A DNA stretch of 6,338 nt from an uncultured Burkholderiaceae bacterium (lineage in GTDB: Bacteria; Pseudomonadota; Gammaproteobacteria; Burkholderiales; Burkholderiaceae_C), in assembly GCA_938022295.1 (NCBI GenBank), contig CALIDR010000094.1, positions 1 to 6,338 on the forward strand, in the 5' to 3' direction. Of this stretch, positions 1 through 4,834 are shown piece after piece. Position 1 is the first letter of the stretch, and each line of letters opens with the position of its first letter. Below the pieces are notes generated by a model. It had not been told where the DNA came from. It made no database searches and was given only the letters and a program-made list of their open reading frames with translations. Both the position numbers and the translations under genes were made by a program.

Positions 1-280
1 CAAGATGGTCAAGGGCATGGGCGGCGCGATGGACCTCGTGGCCGGCGTCAAGAGCGTCGTCGTGCTGATGGAGCACGTCGCCAAGAAGAAGGACGGCGGC
101 TTCGACCTCAAGATCCTGCCCAAGTGCACGCTGCCGCTGACCGGTGTGGGCGTCGTCGACCGCATCATCACCGACCTCGCCGTGCTCGACGTGACGCCGC
201 ACGGGCTGAAGGTGGTCGAGATGGCGCCGGGCGTGACGCGCGACGAGCTGCAGAGCAAGACCGGGGTCGCGCTGCAGTGA
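1..280 (+). CDS. scoB: 3-oxoacid CoA-transferase subunit B, C-terminal part (5' end outside window)
   Basis: This is the last 92 codons of the B subunit of a succinyl-CoA:3-ketoacid (or acetoacetyl) CoA-transferase, a cytoplasmic enzyme that moves CoA between succinyl-CoA and acetoacetate in ketone-body or short-chain acid use. The visible part opens in frame at base 2 (Lys-Met-Val-Lys) and shows the family's conserved C-terminal blocks: GGAMDLVAG, then KCTLPLTGVGVVDRIITDL, then the ending DELQSKTGVAL. The full B subunit is usually about 210-220 residues, so over half is missing, including the region with the catalytic glutamate. The A subunit gene would be expected just upstream, outside the window. 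The stop is TGA at 278-280. The family is clear. The exact substrate is not, since scoB, atoA and pcaJ products resemble each other in this part; the symbol is the most likely choice rather than certain. Confidence 0.9.
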   Translation, partial: KMVKGMGGAMDLVAGVKSVVVLMEHVAKKKDGGFDLKILPKCTLPLTGVGVVDRIITDLAVLDVTPHGLKVVEMAPGVTRDELQSKTGVALQ

Positions 281-314
281 CCGACCGCCCGCCGGCCGCG
301 CGGCGCTGACGACG

Positions 315-1238
315 ATGCGCCGGATCGTCGCGCGGATCGCCGCCGCGCTGGCCGCGCTGCTCGCGGCCGGCTGCGCCGTCGTGCCGCCGCCGGCGCCGTC
401 GGCCGCCGATGCGCCACCGCGGGCCGCGATTGCGTTCGGCCTCTTCGAATTCCGGGGCGAGCGCCTCGACACCGAGTGGCACCTGCCGGCGGCCGAGCCT
501 GCCGGACTGGTGCTCGTGCAGCACGGCTTCGCGCGCCGCTGCGCCAATCTGCGCACGACGATGCGGCGCATCGCCGAGGCCGGCGCGATGACGCTGTGCG
601 TGAACGCCGAGATGGCCCGCGGCGCCCCGGGGCTGGCCGACGCGCTCGCCGTCGCGATCCTGCAGGGGCTCGCGGCCCCCGACGCGCGCCCGGTGCCGCG
701 GCGCGTCGTCGTCGGCGGCCATTCGGCCGGGGCCGTGTTCGCGGCCCGCGTCGGGCGCGCGCTCGCGTGGGCCGACGGGTCGGTGCTGGCCGGCGCGATC
801 CTGTTCGACCCGGTCGCGGTGCCGGGCTTCGCCGAGAACCTGGAGGCCGTCTCGGACGCTGGCCGCCGGCCCGTGCGCGCGGTGATGGCCGCGCCTGCCG
901 GCTGCAACGCCCGGCACAACGCCGTGCCGGCGCTGCAGCGCGTCGCCGAGGCGGCGCGTGCCGCCGGCGCGGACGCCTTCGTCGGCGTCGAGCTGACGCA
1001 GGGCTCGACGCACGTCGATGCCGAAGGAGAGGACACCGAGGCGGTGGCCGTGCTCGCGTGTCGCCAGGGCACGCCGACGCGGGCCAACGCCGAGACGCTG
1101 CGCACGCTCGCGGCGCGCTGGGCGATCGACGCGCTGCGCGGCACGCGCGATGCCGATGCGCATCCCGGCAGGCCGTCGGTCGACGCGCTGCTCGCGAGCG
1201 GCCGCGCGACCCTGCTGGCGCACTCTGCGGCGCCGTAG
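315..1238 (+). CDS. Putative lipoprotein alpha/beta hydrolase (serine esterase-like)
   Basis: A 307-residue protein that looks like a membrane-anchored serine hydrolase. Residues 1-20 are a lipoprotein signal: Arg-Arg near the start, an Ala/Leu-rich core and a lipobox LAAGC, with Cys20 the predicted lipidated residue. A proline/alanine linker follows to about residue 37. The hydrolase core shows a beta strand ending in VLVQHGF (His70-Gly71, the usual oxyanion-loop position) and the nucleophile elbow GHSAG with Ser137. A strand AILFDP holds Asp165, and STHVDAEGED carries His233, the likely catalytic histidine. The acid residue is not certain. Four further cysteines (76, 95, 197, 249) could form disulfides, fitting an extracytoplasmic location. 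The gene starts 34 bp after the CoA-transferase and may be co-transcribed with it. No good Shine-Dalgarno is visible before ATG 315, but the lipoprotein signal begins exactly there. The substrate is unknown; esterase, lipase and polyester hydrolase are all possible. Confidence 0.8.
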   Translation: MRRIVARIAAALAALLAAGCAVVPPPAPSAADAPPRAAIAFGLFEFRGERLDTEWHLPAAEPAGLVLVQHGFARRCANLRTTMRRIAEAGAMTLCVNAEMARGAPGLADALAVAILQGLAAPDARPVPRRVVVGGHSAGAVFAARVGRALAWADGSVLAGAILFDPVAVPGFAENLEAVSDAGRRPVRAVMAAPAGCNARHNAVPALQRVAEAARAAGADAFVGVELTQGSTHVDAEGEDTEAVAVLACRQGTPTRANAETLRTLAARWAIDALRGTRDADAHPGRPSVDALLASGRATLLAHSAAP

Positions 1239-1258
1239 AGGCGGCGCTGGCAGCAGGG
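1210..1258 (+). terminator. Candidate nested hairpin across the hydrolase stop codon
   Basis: Two stems nest here. The outer stem pairs CCCTGCTG (1210-1217) with CAGCAGGG (1251-1258), 8 perfect pairs. The inner stem pairs 1228-1235 with 1242-1249, 8 pairs including one G-T wobble, with a 6-base loop that contains the TAG stop (1236-1238). No T-run follows, so it does not match the classical intrinsic terminator. It could still help end transcription or protect the 3' end of the hydrolase mRNA. Chance GC-rich pairing is possible, though the outer 8-bp match is less expected. Confidence 0.3.
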
Positions 1259-1495
1259 GTCGCGCCGGCCCGCGGCGATGCGTTCGCTGGCGGCGCCCCG
1301 ATCGCCGGCCACCGCCTCGTCGGCCGGCCAGCCGATACACGCGGCAACACCTTCGGCGGCATCCGCCGGCAGGCAGGCACGAGCCGCGGCAGGGCCCGCG
1401 CTACGATGAGGCGGGGCAGGTGAGTGCCGGGCGGAAGCGCGGTCGACGCCGGCCCGGGTCAGGGGGACGGCCGTCGGCAGGTCGCGGCCGTTCAC

Positions 1496-1521
1496 CGTTG
1501 CGGCCACGGGCGACCGCAACG
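1496..1521. repeat. Perfect 8-bp inverted repeat upstream of PEP-CTERM gene
   Basis: CGTTGCGG (1496-1503) is followed after 10 bases by its exact reverse complement CCGCAACG (1514-1521). The centre lies about 60 bp before the PEP-CTERM start codon. It could be a protein-binding operator or a hairpin in the 5' leader of the mRNA. There is no T-run, so it is unlikely to be a terminator. The function is inferred from position only. Confidence 0.4.
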
Positions 1522-1552
1522 TCTGGCGCCCGAGGCGATCGCGAATGACCAC

Positions 1553-1560
1553 GAGGAGGG
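1553..1560 (+). promoter_or_regulatory. Strong Shine-Dalgarno fixing the PEP-CTERM start
   Basis: GAGGAGGG ends 7 bases before ATG 1568. The frame stays open upstream to 1424, but this site and the signal peptide that begins at 1568 make 1568 the real start. Confidence 0.8.
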
Positions 1561-1567
1561 ACTTCCC

Positions 1568-2233
1568 ATGGCTGAGCGGGCGAGGAGGGCCGTCTTGGGG
1601 CTGCTGGGGCTTGCTGTCGCCGCCCCTGCCGCCGCGATGCAGGTGACCGTCGACTACGTCGTCGATCTGCGCGCGGCAGCGGTGCAGAACACCGGCTTCG
1701 GCGACTACATCTCGAAGATCTACGAAATCCCGCCGTCGGTGCGGATCGGCAGCGGGGATGCGGTGGACCTGAAGATCACGTTCGCCCGCGGCCAGTGGCT
1801 GCGGATGACTGACCTCGGGCAGGGCAACGGCTCGCTGATGACGGCCTGGCTGGAGCAGGACGTCAGCATCGATCCGGCCAACACCAGCATCTTCGGCGTC
1901 GTCAACGCGTCGATCGACTTCCTGGGCGCGGGCGGCAGCGTGATCCGCAGTGTCCAGGTGGGTTCGCTGGCCTCCGGCGAGGCGCATCTCGGCCCCGAAG
2001 CCCGCGACGTCCTGGGCCCCGGCGAGTCGCTGCAGTTCTCGGGATACCGGGCGTACTTCGACGTCGTCTCGCTCCAGAACGACCCCAGCCACGACGGTGG
2101 CCCCTGGCTCTACGTGAATGCCGATCGACTCCAGATCGGCGCCGTGCCCGAGGTGTCGGCCGCCGCGATGATGCTGGCCGGCATGGGCCTCGTGGGGATC
2201 GCGACACGGCGCCGGCATCGGCCGACGCTTTGA
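1568..2233 (+). CDS. PEP-CTERM sorting domain-containing exported protein
   Basis: A 221-residue protein made for export and exosortase processing. The N-terminus is a Sec signal peptide: MAERARR, a hydrophobic core at about 8-19, and a likely cut after AAA (residue 23). The C-terminus carries the three-part PEP-CTERM signal: VPEVS at 193-197, a hydrophobic stretch at about 198-212, and the basic tail RRRHR at 214-218. VPEV is a known variant of the usual VPEP. In the family, exosortase (XrtA/EpsH type) cleaves at this signal in the inner membrane, and substrates are linked to exopolysaccharide and biofilm or floc formation. The mature region (24-192) has no cysteine and looks beta-rich (alternating hydrophobic residues, many Gly/Ser/Asn). 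I recognise no enzyme motif in it. No exosortase or EPS gene is in the window, which is normal because substrates are scattered around the genome. The signal call is sound; the function of the protein is unknown. Confidence 0.85.
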   Translation: MAERARRAVLGLLGLAVAAPAAAMQVTVDYVVDLRAAAVQNTGFGDYISKIYEIPPSVRIGSGDAVDLKITFARGQWLRMTDLGQGNGSLMTAWLEQDVSIDPANTSIFGVVNASIDFLGAGGSVIRSVQVGSLASGEAHLGPEARDVLGPGESLQFSGYRAYFDVVSLQNDPSHDGGPWLYVNADRLQIGAVPEVSAAAMMLAGMGLVGIATRRRHRPTL

Positions 2234-2255
2234 CCGGCGCGACCTGAGATCGACG

Positions 2256-2288
2256 CGGGGCCGCGGCGGCCGCAGCCGTCGCGCCCCG
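2256..2288 (+). terminator. Candidate GC-rich hairpin after PEP-CTERM gene
   Basis: Beginning 22 bases after the stop codon, CGGGGC (2256-2261) pairs with GCCCCG (2283-2288). Inside it, CGGC (2264-2267) pairs with GCCG (2275-2278), with a neighbouring G-T wobble. The position suits an end of transcription for the PEP-CTERM gene. No T-run follows, so the call rests on position and stem only. Confidence 0.3.
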
Positions 2289-2393
2289 GGGGCGGCGGGG
2301 CCGGTCGGCCGACGATGCCGCGCCGAAGCCGGCGAGCGGCGGCGCAGGGGGAACGGCGCACGAAGGACGAGGGCCGCGCACGCGCCGCGACGC

Positions 2394-2430
2394 TGAACGC
2401 CCGCCGAACGGGCCGTTCATTCGACGTTCA
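2394..2430 (+). promoter_or_regulatory. Candidate operator: two inverted hexamer-N5-hexamer pairs
   Basis: Four related hexamers are arranged symmetrically: TGAACG (2394-2399), CGAACG (2405-2410), CGTTCA (2414-2419) and CGTTCA (2425-2430). Each pair has a 5-base spacer, giving an 11-bp period, and the two pairs face each other around a dyad centre at base 2412. The outer match extends to 7 bp (2393-2399 with 2425-2431). The hexamers mirror each other except one base, whereas the spacers (2400-2404 and 2420-2424) do not pair well; that favours protein half-sites over an RNA hairpin. Direct hexamers at 11-bp period are the known geometry of OmpR/PhoB-family response-regulator sites such as the PhoP box. 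Twelve bases past the right pair lies CACACT (2443-2448), a weak -10-like hexamer at a spacing typical of such promoters. The regulator is unknown. The likely target is the PepSY gene that starts at 2497. Confidence 0.45.
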
Positions 2431-2484
2431 GTGGGGCGGTCGCACACTGGCTGCGCAGTCGAGCAAGCACTGCGTCACCGAAAC

Positions 2485-2488
2485 GGAG
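2485..2488 (+). promoter_or_regulatory. Shine-Dalgarno fixing the PepSY gene start
   Basis: GGAG lies 8 bases before ATG 2497, where a signal peptide begins. An in-frame upstream GTG at 2431 has no such support and borders the candidate operator. Confidence 0.65.
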
Positions 2489-2496
2489 ATCGTCCC

Positions 2497-3015
2497 ATGC
2501 GTACCCCCACCCTCGTCATCGCCGCCGCCCTCGGCCTGGTCGCCGCCGGCGCCGGCATCGCCCCCGGCTTCGCGCAGACGCCCGCCGCTCCCGCCGCCGG
2601 CCGGACCGCGCCGATGCTCGACATCGCGCAGGTCCACGCCCGCCTCGAGGCGGCGGGCTACCGCTCGATCGACGAGATCGAGCGCAAGCGCGACCGCTAC
2701 GAAGTCAAGGCCTTCGACGCCGAAGGCCGCCGCGTCGAGCTCGACGTCGACCCCGCGACCGCCGCCGTGCGCAAGGCCGAGGTCAAGCGCGAGCGCCGCG
2801 CCGACACGCCGCCGCAAGGGCTCGGCATCGCCGAGATCCACGCCCGCCTCGAGGCGGCCGGCTACCGCCCGATCGAGAAGATCGAGCGCGGGCGCGACCG
2901 CGTCGAAGTCAGGGCGCGCGACGCCGAGGGGCGGCTCGTCGAGCTCGACGTCGACGCCGCCAGCGCCCGCGTGCTCGGCACCGAGGTGAAGTCCGAGCCG
3001 CGTCGCCAGGGCTGA
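2497..3015 (+). CDS. Small periplasmic protein with two tandem PepSY domains
   Basis: A 172-residue exported protein. Residues 1-26 form a Sec signal peptide (MRTPTLV, a hydrophobic core, and a likely cut at GFA before Gln27). A short Pro/Ala linker follows. Two PepSY-type repeats then make up the rest: residues 42-100 and 110-168. Each has the pattern IA-x-hydrophobic-HARLEAAGYR, then I-x-x-IER-x-RDR, then VEV or YEV, then DAEGR-x-VELDVD, the helix-plus-strands layout of the PepSY fold. About 40 of 59 aligned positions are identical between repeats. PepSY domains occur in protease propeptides and in small periplasmic proteins of proteobacteria; a binding or inhibitory role is proposed for the family, and nothing here identifies a partner. 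The gene stands alone, preceded by a candidate operator at 2394-2430 and convergent with pyrD after 34 bp. The protein is highly charged and has no cysteine. The domain call is good; the function is unknown. Confidence 0.8.
   Translation: MRTPTLVIAAALGLVAAGAGIAPGFAQTPAAPAAGRTAPMLDIAQVHARLEAAGYRSIDEIERKRDRYEVKAFDAEGRRVELDVDPATAAVRKAEVKRERRADTPPQGLGIAEIHARLEAAGYRPIEKIERGRDRVEVRARDAEGRLVELDVDAASARVLGTEVKSEPRRQG
2620..3000 (+). repeat. Intragenic tandem duplication (204-bp period) encoding the two PepSY units
   Basis: The two domains are offset by exactly 204 bases (68 codons) without a length change. DNA identity is high, with an exact 22-base block at 2633-2654 and 2837-2858 and an exact 19-base block at 2733-2751 and 2937-2955. 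Retained identity at synonymous positions suggests a fairly recent duplication or continuing gene conversion, though strong GC codon bias also raises the similarity. Confidence 0.75.
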
Positions 3016-3018
3016 CGC

Positions 3019-3041
3019 GCCGCGCGAGCGCCGGTCGCGGC
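3019..3041. terminator. Weak candidate hairpin between convergent PepSY gene and pyrD
   Basis: GCCGCG (3019-3024) pairs with CGCGGC (3036-3041) around an 11-base loop, inside the 34-bp gap between the two stop codons. The position suits a bidirectional terminator, but there is no T-run on either strand and such 6-bp GC stems are common here. Confidence 0.2.
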
Positions 3042-3049
3042 ACGAAGTC

Positions 3050-4114
3050 CTAGGCCGGGCGATCGTGCGTCGACGACCGGCGCGCCAGCGCCCGCGCCAC
3101 CTCGTCGACGAGCGCCGGCCCGCGGTAGATCAGCCCGGTGTAGAGCTGCACCAGGTCGGCGCCGGCGTCGACCTTGGAAAGCGCGTCGGCGCCGCTCGAG
3201 ATGCCGCCGACGCCGATGATCGGAAAGCGCCGGCCGAGTGCCGCGCGCAGGCGGCGGATCACCCGGTTGCTCGGCTCGAGCAGCGGCGCGCCCGACAGGC
3301 CGCCGGTCTCGCCGGCGTGCGGCAGGCCGAGCACGGCGTCGCGCGCGACGGTCGTGTTGGTCGCGATCACGCCGTCGATGCCGTGGCGCTGCAGCGTCGC
3401 GGCGATGAGGTCGATCTGCGCGTCATCGAGGTCGGGCGCGATCTTGACGAACACCGGCACCCGGCGGCCGTGCTCGGCCTGCAGTTCGGCGCGGCGGGAC
3501 TGCAGCGCCGCGAGCAGCGCGTCGAGCGCGGCGTCGCTCTGCAGCGCGCGCAGGTTCTGCGTGTTCGGGCTGCTGATGTTGACGGTCACGTAGTCGGCGT
3601 GCGGGTACACGCCCGAAAGGCCGCTCAGGTAGTCGTCCACCGCGCGGTCGATCGGCGTGGCGGCGTTCTTGCCGATGTTCAGGCCCAAGATGCCGCCGCC
3701 GCGGCGGAAGCTCGTCGCGCGCTTCACGTGGCCGACGAAGGCGGCCAGGCCCTCGTTGTTGAAGCCGAGGCGGTTGATCAGCGCCTGCCTCGCGGGCAGG
3801 CGGAACACGCGCGGCTTCGGGTTGCCCGGCTGCGGCTTGGGCGTCACGGTGCCGACCTCGATGAAGCCGAAGCCCATCGCGCCCAGGCCGTCGATGCAGC
3901 GGCCGTTCTTGTCCAGCCCGGCGGCCAGGCCGACGCGGTTCGGAAAGCGCAGCCCCGCCACCGTCACCGGGTCGGCCACCCGCACCTGCGCCCACAGCGC
4001 CTGCGCTGGCGTGTTCTGCAGCCGCGCGATCGCTTCCAGCGTCAGGTCGTGCGCGCGTTCGGCGTCCAGGCCGAACAGGAACGGGCGGGTCAGGGCGTAG
4101 GGGACGAGCGACAT
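3050..4114 (-). CDS. pyrD: Dihydroorotate dehydrogenase (quinone), class 2
   Basis: A 354-residue PyrD that oxidises dihydroorotate to orotate in de novo pyrimidine synthesis, passing electrons through FMN to membrane quinones. The N-terminal segment (about 1-45, with the AERAHDLTLEA helix) is the membrane-associating extension that marks class 2 enzymes. Conserved blocks follow in order: GLAAGLDKNG (Lys69), GFIEVGTVTPKPQPGNPKPR, INRLGFNN (113-120), LNIGKN (145-150) and VNISSPNT. In the last block Ser182 aligns with the catalytic base Ser175 of E. coli PyrD. Then come KIAPDL (224-229), ATNTT (251-255), TGGLSG, and the FMN phosphate loops IIGVGGI (299-305) and LYTGLIYRGP. E. coli PyrD has 336 residues, so the length is normal and nothing is missing. 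An alternative ATG lies four codons upstream (4126); 4114 is preferred because family proteins begin with a short stretch before the YALTRPFLF-like helix, but neither has a strong Shine-Dalgarno. It is divergent from rpiA and convergent with the PepSY gene. Confidence 0.97.
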   Translation of the reverse strand: MSLVPYALTRPFLFGLDAERAHDLTLEAIARLQNTPAQALWAQVRVADPVTVAGLRFPNRVGLAAGLDKNGRCIDGLGAMGFGFIEVGTVTPKPQPGNPKPRVFRLPARQALINRLGFNNEGLAAFVGHVKRATSFRRGGGILGLNIGKNAATPIDRAVDDYLSGLSGVYPHADYVTVNISSPNTQNLRALQSDAALDALLAALQSRRAELQAEHGRRVPVFVKIAPDLDDAQIDLIAATLQRHGIDGVIATNTTVARDAVLGLPHAGETGGLSGAPLLEPSNRVIRRLRAALGRRFPIIGVGGISSGADALSKVDAGADLVQLYTGLIYRGPALVDEVARALARRSSTHDRPA

Positions 4115-4159
4115 AATCGTCCGCATTCTCACCGCCCCGCACGCGAGCCCGACGCCCCG
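4112..4159 (+). promoter_or_regulatory. Divergent pyrD/rpiA start region with candidate rpiA -10
   Basis: Only 45 bp separate the pyrD and rpiA start codons, so their promoters must overlap each other or the coding ends. On the + strand CATAAT (4112-4117) matches 5 of 6 bases of the sigma-70 -10 and is a rare AT-rich spot here. It would give an rpiA leader of about 35 bases. Its CAT is the reverse complement of the pyrD ATG, so the element would sit over the pyrD start codon. No good -35 is visible 16-18 bp upstream. No convincing pyrD promoter can be named. Confidence 0.35.
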
Positions 4160-4834
4160 ATGAACGCCGACGAACTGAAGGCCCAGGTGGCCCGCGCCGC
4201 GCTCGCCCACGTGCCCGAGGGCGCGGTCATCGGCGTGGGCACCGGCTCGACGGTCAACCACTTCATCGACGCGCTGGCGACGGTGGCCGGCCGCATCGCC
4301 GGCGCGGTGTCCAGCAGCGAGGCGAGCAGCGAGCGGCTGCGCCGCCACGGCATCACCGTCTTCGAGACGACGGCGGTCGAGCGGCTGCCGGTCTACGTCG
4401 ACGGTGCCGACGAGATCGACGCCCGCGGCTACATGATCAAGGGCGGCGGCGCCGCGCTGACGCGCGAGAAGATCGTCGCCGACCTCGCCGACCGCTTCGT
4501 CTGCATCGCCGACCACAGCAAGCTCGTCGACGTGCTCGGCCGCTATCCGCTGCCGGTGGAGGTGATCGCGATGGCCGCGCCACAGGTCGCGCGCCGCTTC
4601 GCCGAGCAGGGCGGCACCGCGACGCTGCGCCGCAACGGCGAAGGGCTGCCGCTGCTGACGGACAACGGCCACCCGATCCTCGACGTGCGCGGCCTCGTGA
4701 TCGCCGACCCGCCGCGCCTGGAGGAGGAGATCAACCAGTGGCCCGGCGTCGTGACGTGCGGCATTTTCGCGCGCCACAAGGCGTCGCTGTGCCTGCTCGG
4801 CACGCCCGAGGGCGTCAGGACGCTGACGTTCTGA
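4160..4834 (+). CDS. rpiA: Ribose-5-phosphate isomerase A
   Basis: A 224-residue RpiA that interconverts ribose 5-phosphate and ribulose 5-phosphate in the non-oxidative pentose phosphate pathway, in the cytoplasm. The length matches E. coli RpiA (219). Characteristic blocks are GVGTGSTVNHFIDAL (25-39, phosphate-binding loop), AVSSSEASSERL (49-60), YVDGADEID with Asp81 and Asp84, and MIKGGGAALTREK with Lys94 and Glu103. Those four residues fall at the same numbers as the catalytic residues of the E. coli enzyme. IADHSK (Lys121), LPVEV and TDNGHPILDV follow. The start at 4160 matches the E. coli start MTQDELK with MNADELK; the frame is open much further upstream, but that extension is antisense to pyrD and resembles nothing. 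The Shine-Dalgarno is weak. The last 20 bases overlap the convergent mnmC end. No residue of note is missing. Confidence 0.97.
   Translation: MNADELKAQVARAALAHVPEGAVIGVGTGSTVNHFIDALATVAGRIAGAVSSSEASSERLRRHGITVFETTAVERLPVYVDGADEIDARGYMIKGGGAALTREKIVADLADRFVCIADHSKLVDVLGRYPLPVEVIAMAAPQVARRFAEQGGTATLRRNGEGLPLLTDNGHPILDVRGLVIADPPRLEEEINQWPGVVTCGIFARHKASLCLLGTPEGVRTLTF

Larger units (their letters stand above)
1239..1567. other. Gene-free stretch between hydrolase and PEP-CTERM genes
   Basis: I see no convincing gene in these 329 bases. Reading frames cross it on both strands, but their translations are Arg/Ala/Gly-rich with no family resemblance. A weak -10-like hexamer TACGAT lies at 1402-1407 (4 of 6 matches to TATAAT), without a recognisable -35 at 16-18 bp. 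I looked for a sigma-54 type GG-N10-GC signature around the TTGC at 1498-1501 and the spacing does not fit. The clearest structure is the inverted repeat at 1496-1521. The promoter of the PEP-CTERM gene most likely lies in this stretch but cannot be fixed by eye. Confidence 0.6.

Noticed and set aside
168..1340. 390-residue - strand frame opposite the CoA-transferase and hydrolase genes
   Set aside because: It is dominated by Arg, Gly and Ala, with no signal or domain, and is antisense to two recognisable genes.
476..1423. 315-residue + strand frame inside and beyond the hydrolase gene
   Set aside because: Arg/Ala-rich shadow; the frame at 315-1238 has the lipobox and GHSAG motif.
1486..1501. 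Possible sigma-54 promoter (GG...TTGC) before the PEP-CTERM gene
   Set aside because: The GG and GC pairs are separated by 12 bases rather than the required 10.
1424..1567. Possible earlier start for the PEP-CTERM protein
   Set aside because: The added residues would bury the signal peptide, and the strong Shine-Dalgarno sits just before ATG 1568.
2304..2313. 10-bp palindrome GTCGGCCGAC
   Set aside because: Short GC palindromes are frequent in this composition, and nothing about its position supports a function.
3065..4159. In-frame upstream extension of rpiA, giving a 589-residue + strand frame across the whole of pyrD
   Set aside because: The translation is Arg/Ala/Val/His-rich without family resemblance and lies antisense to a clear pyrD. 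RpiA has its normal start and length at 4160. Long open antisense frames are expected at this GC content.
4115..4777. In-frame upstream extension of pyrD, giving a 575-residue - strand frame across rpiA
   Set aside because: It is antisense to rpiA, and PyrD is complete from 4114. The extra sequence is low-complexity in character and unlike any PyrD N-terminus.
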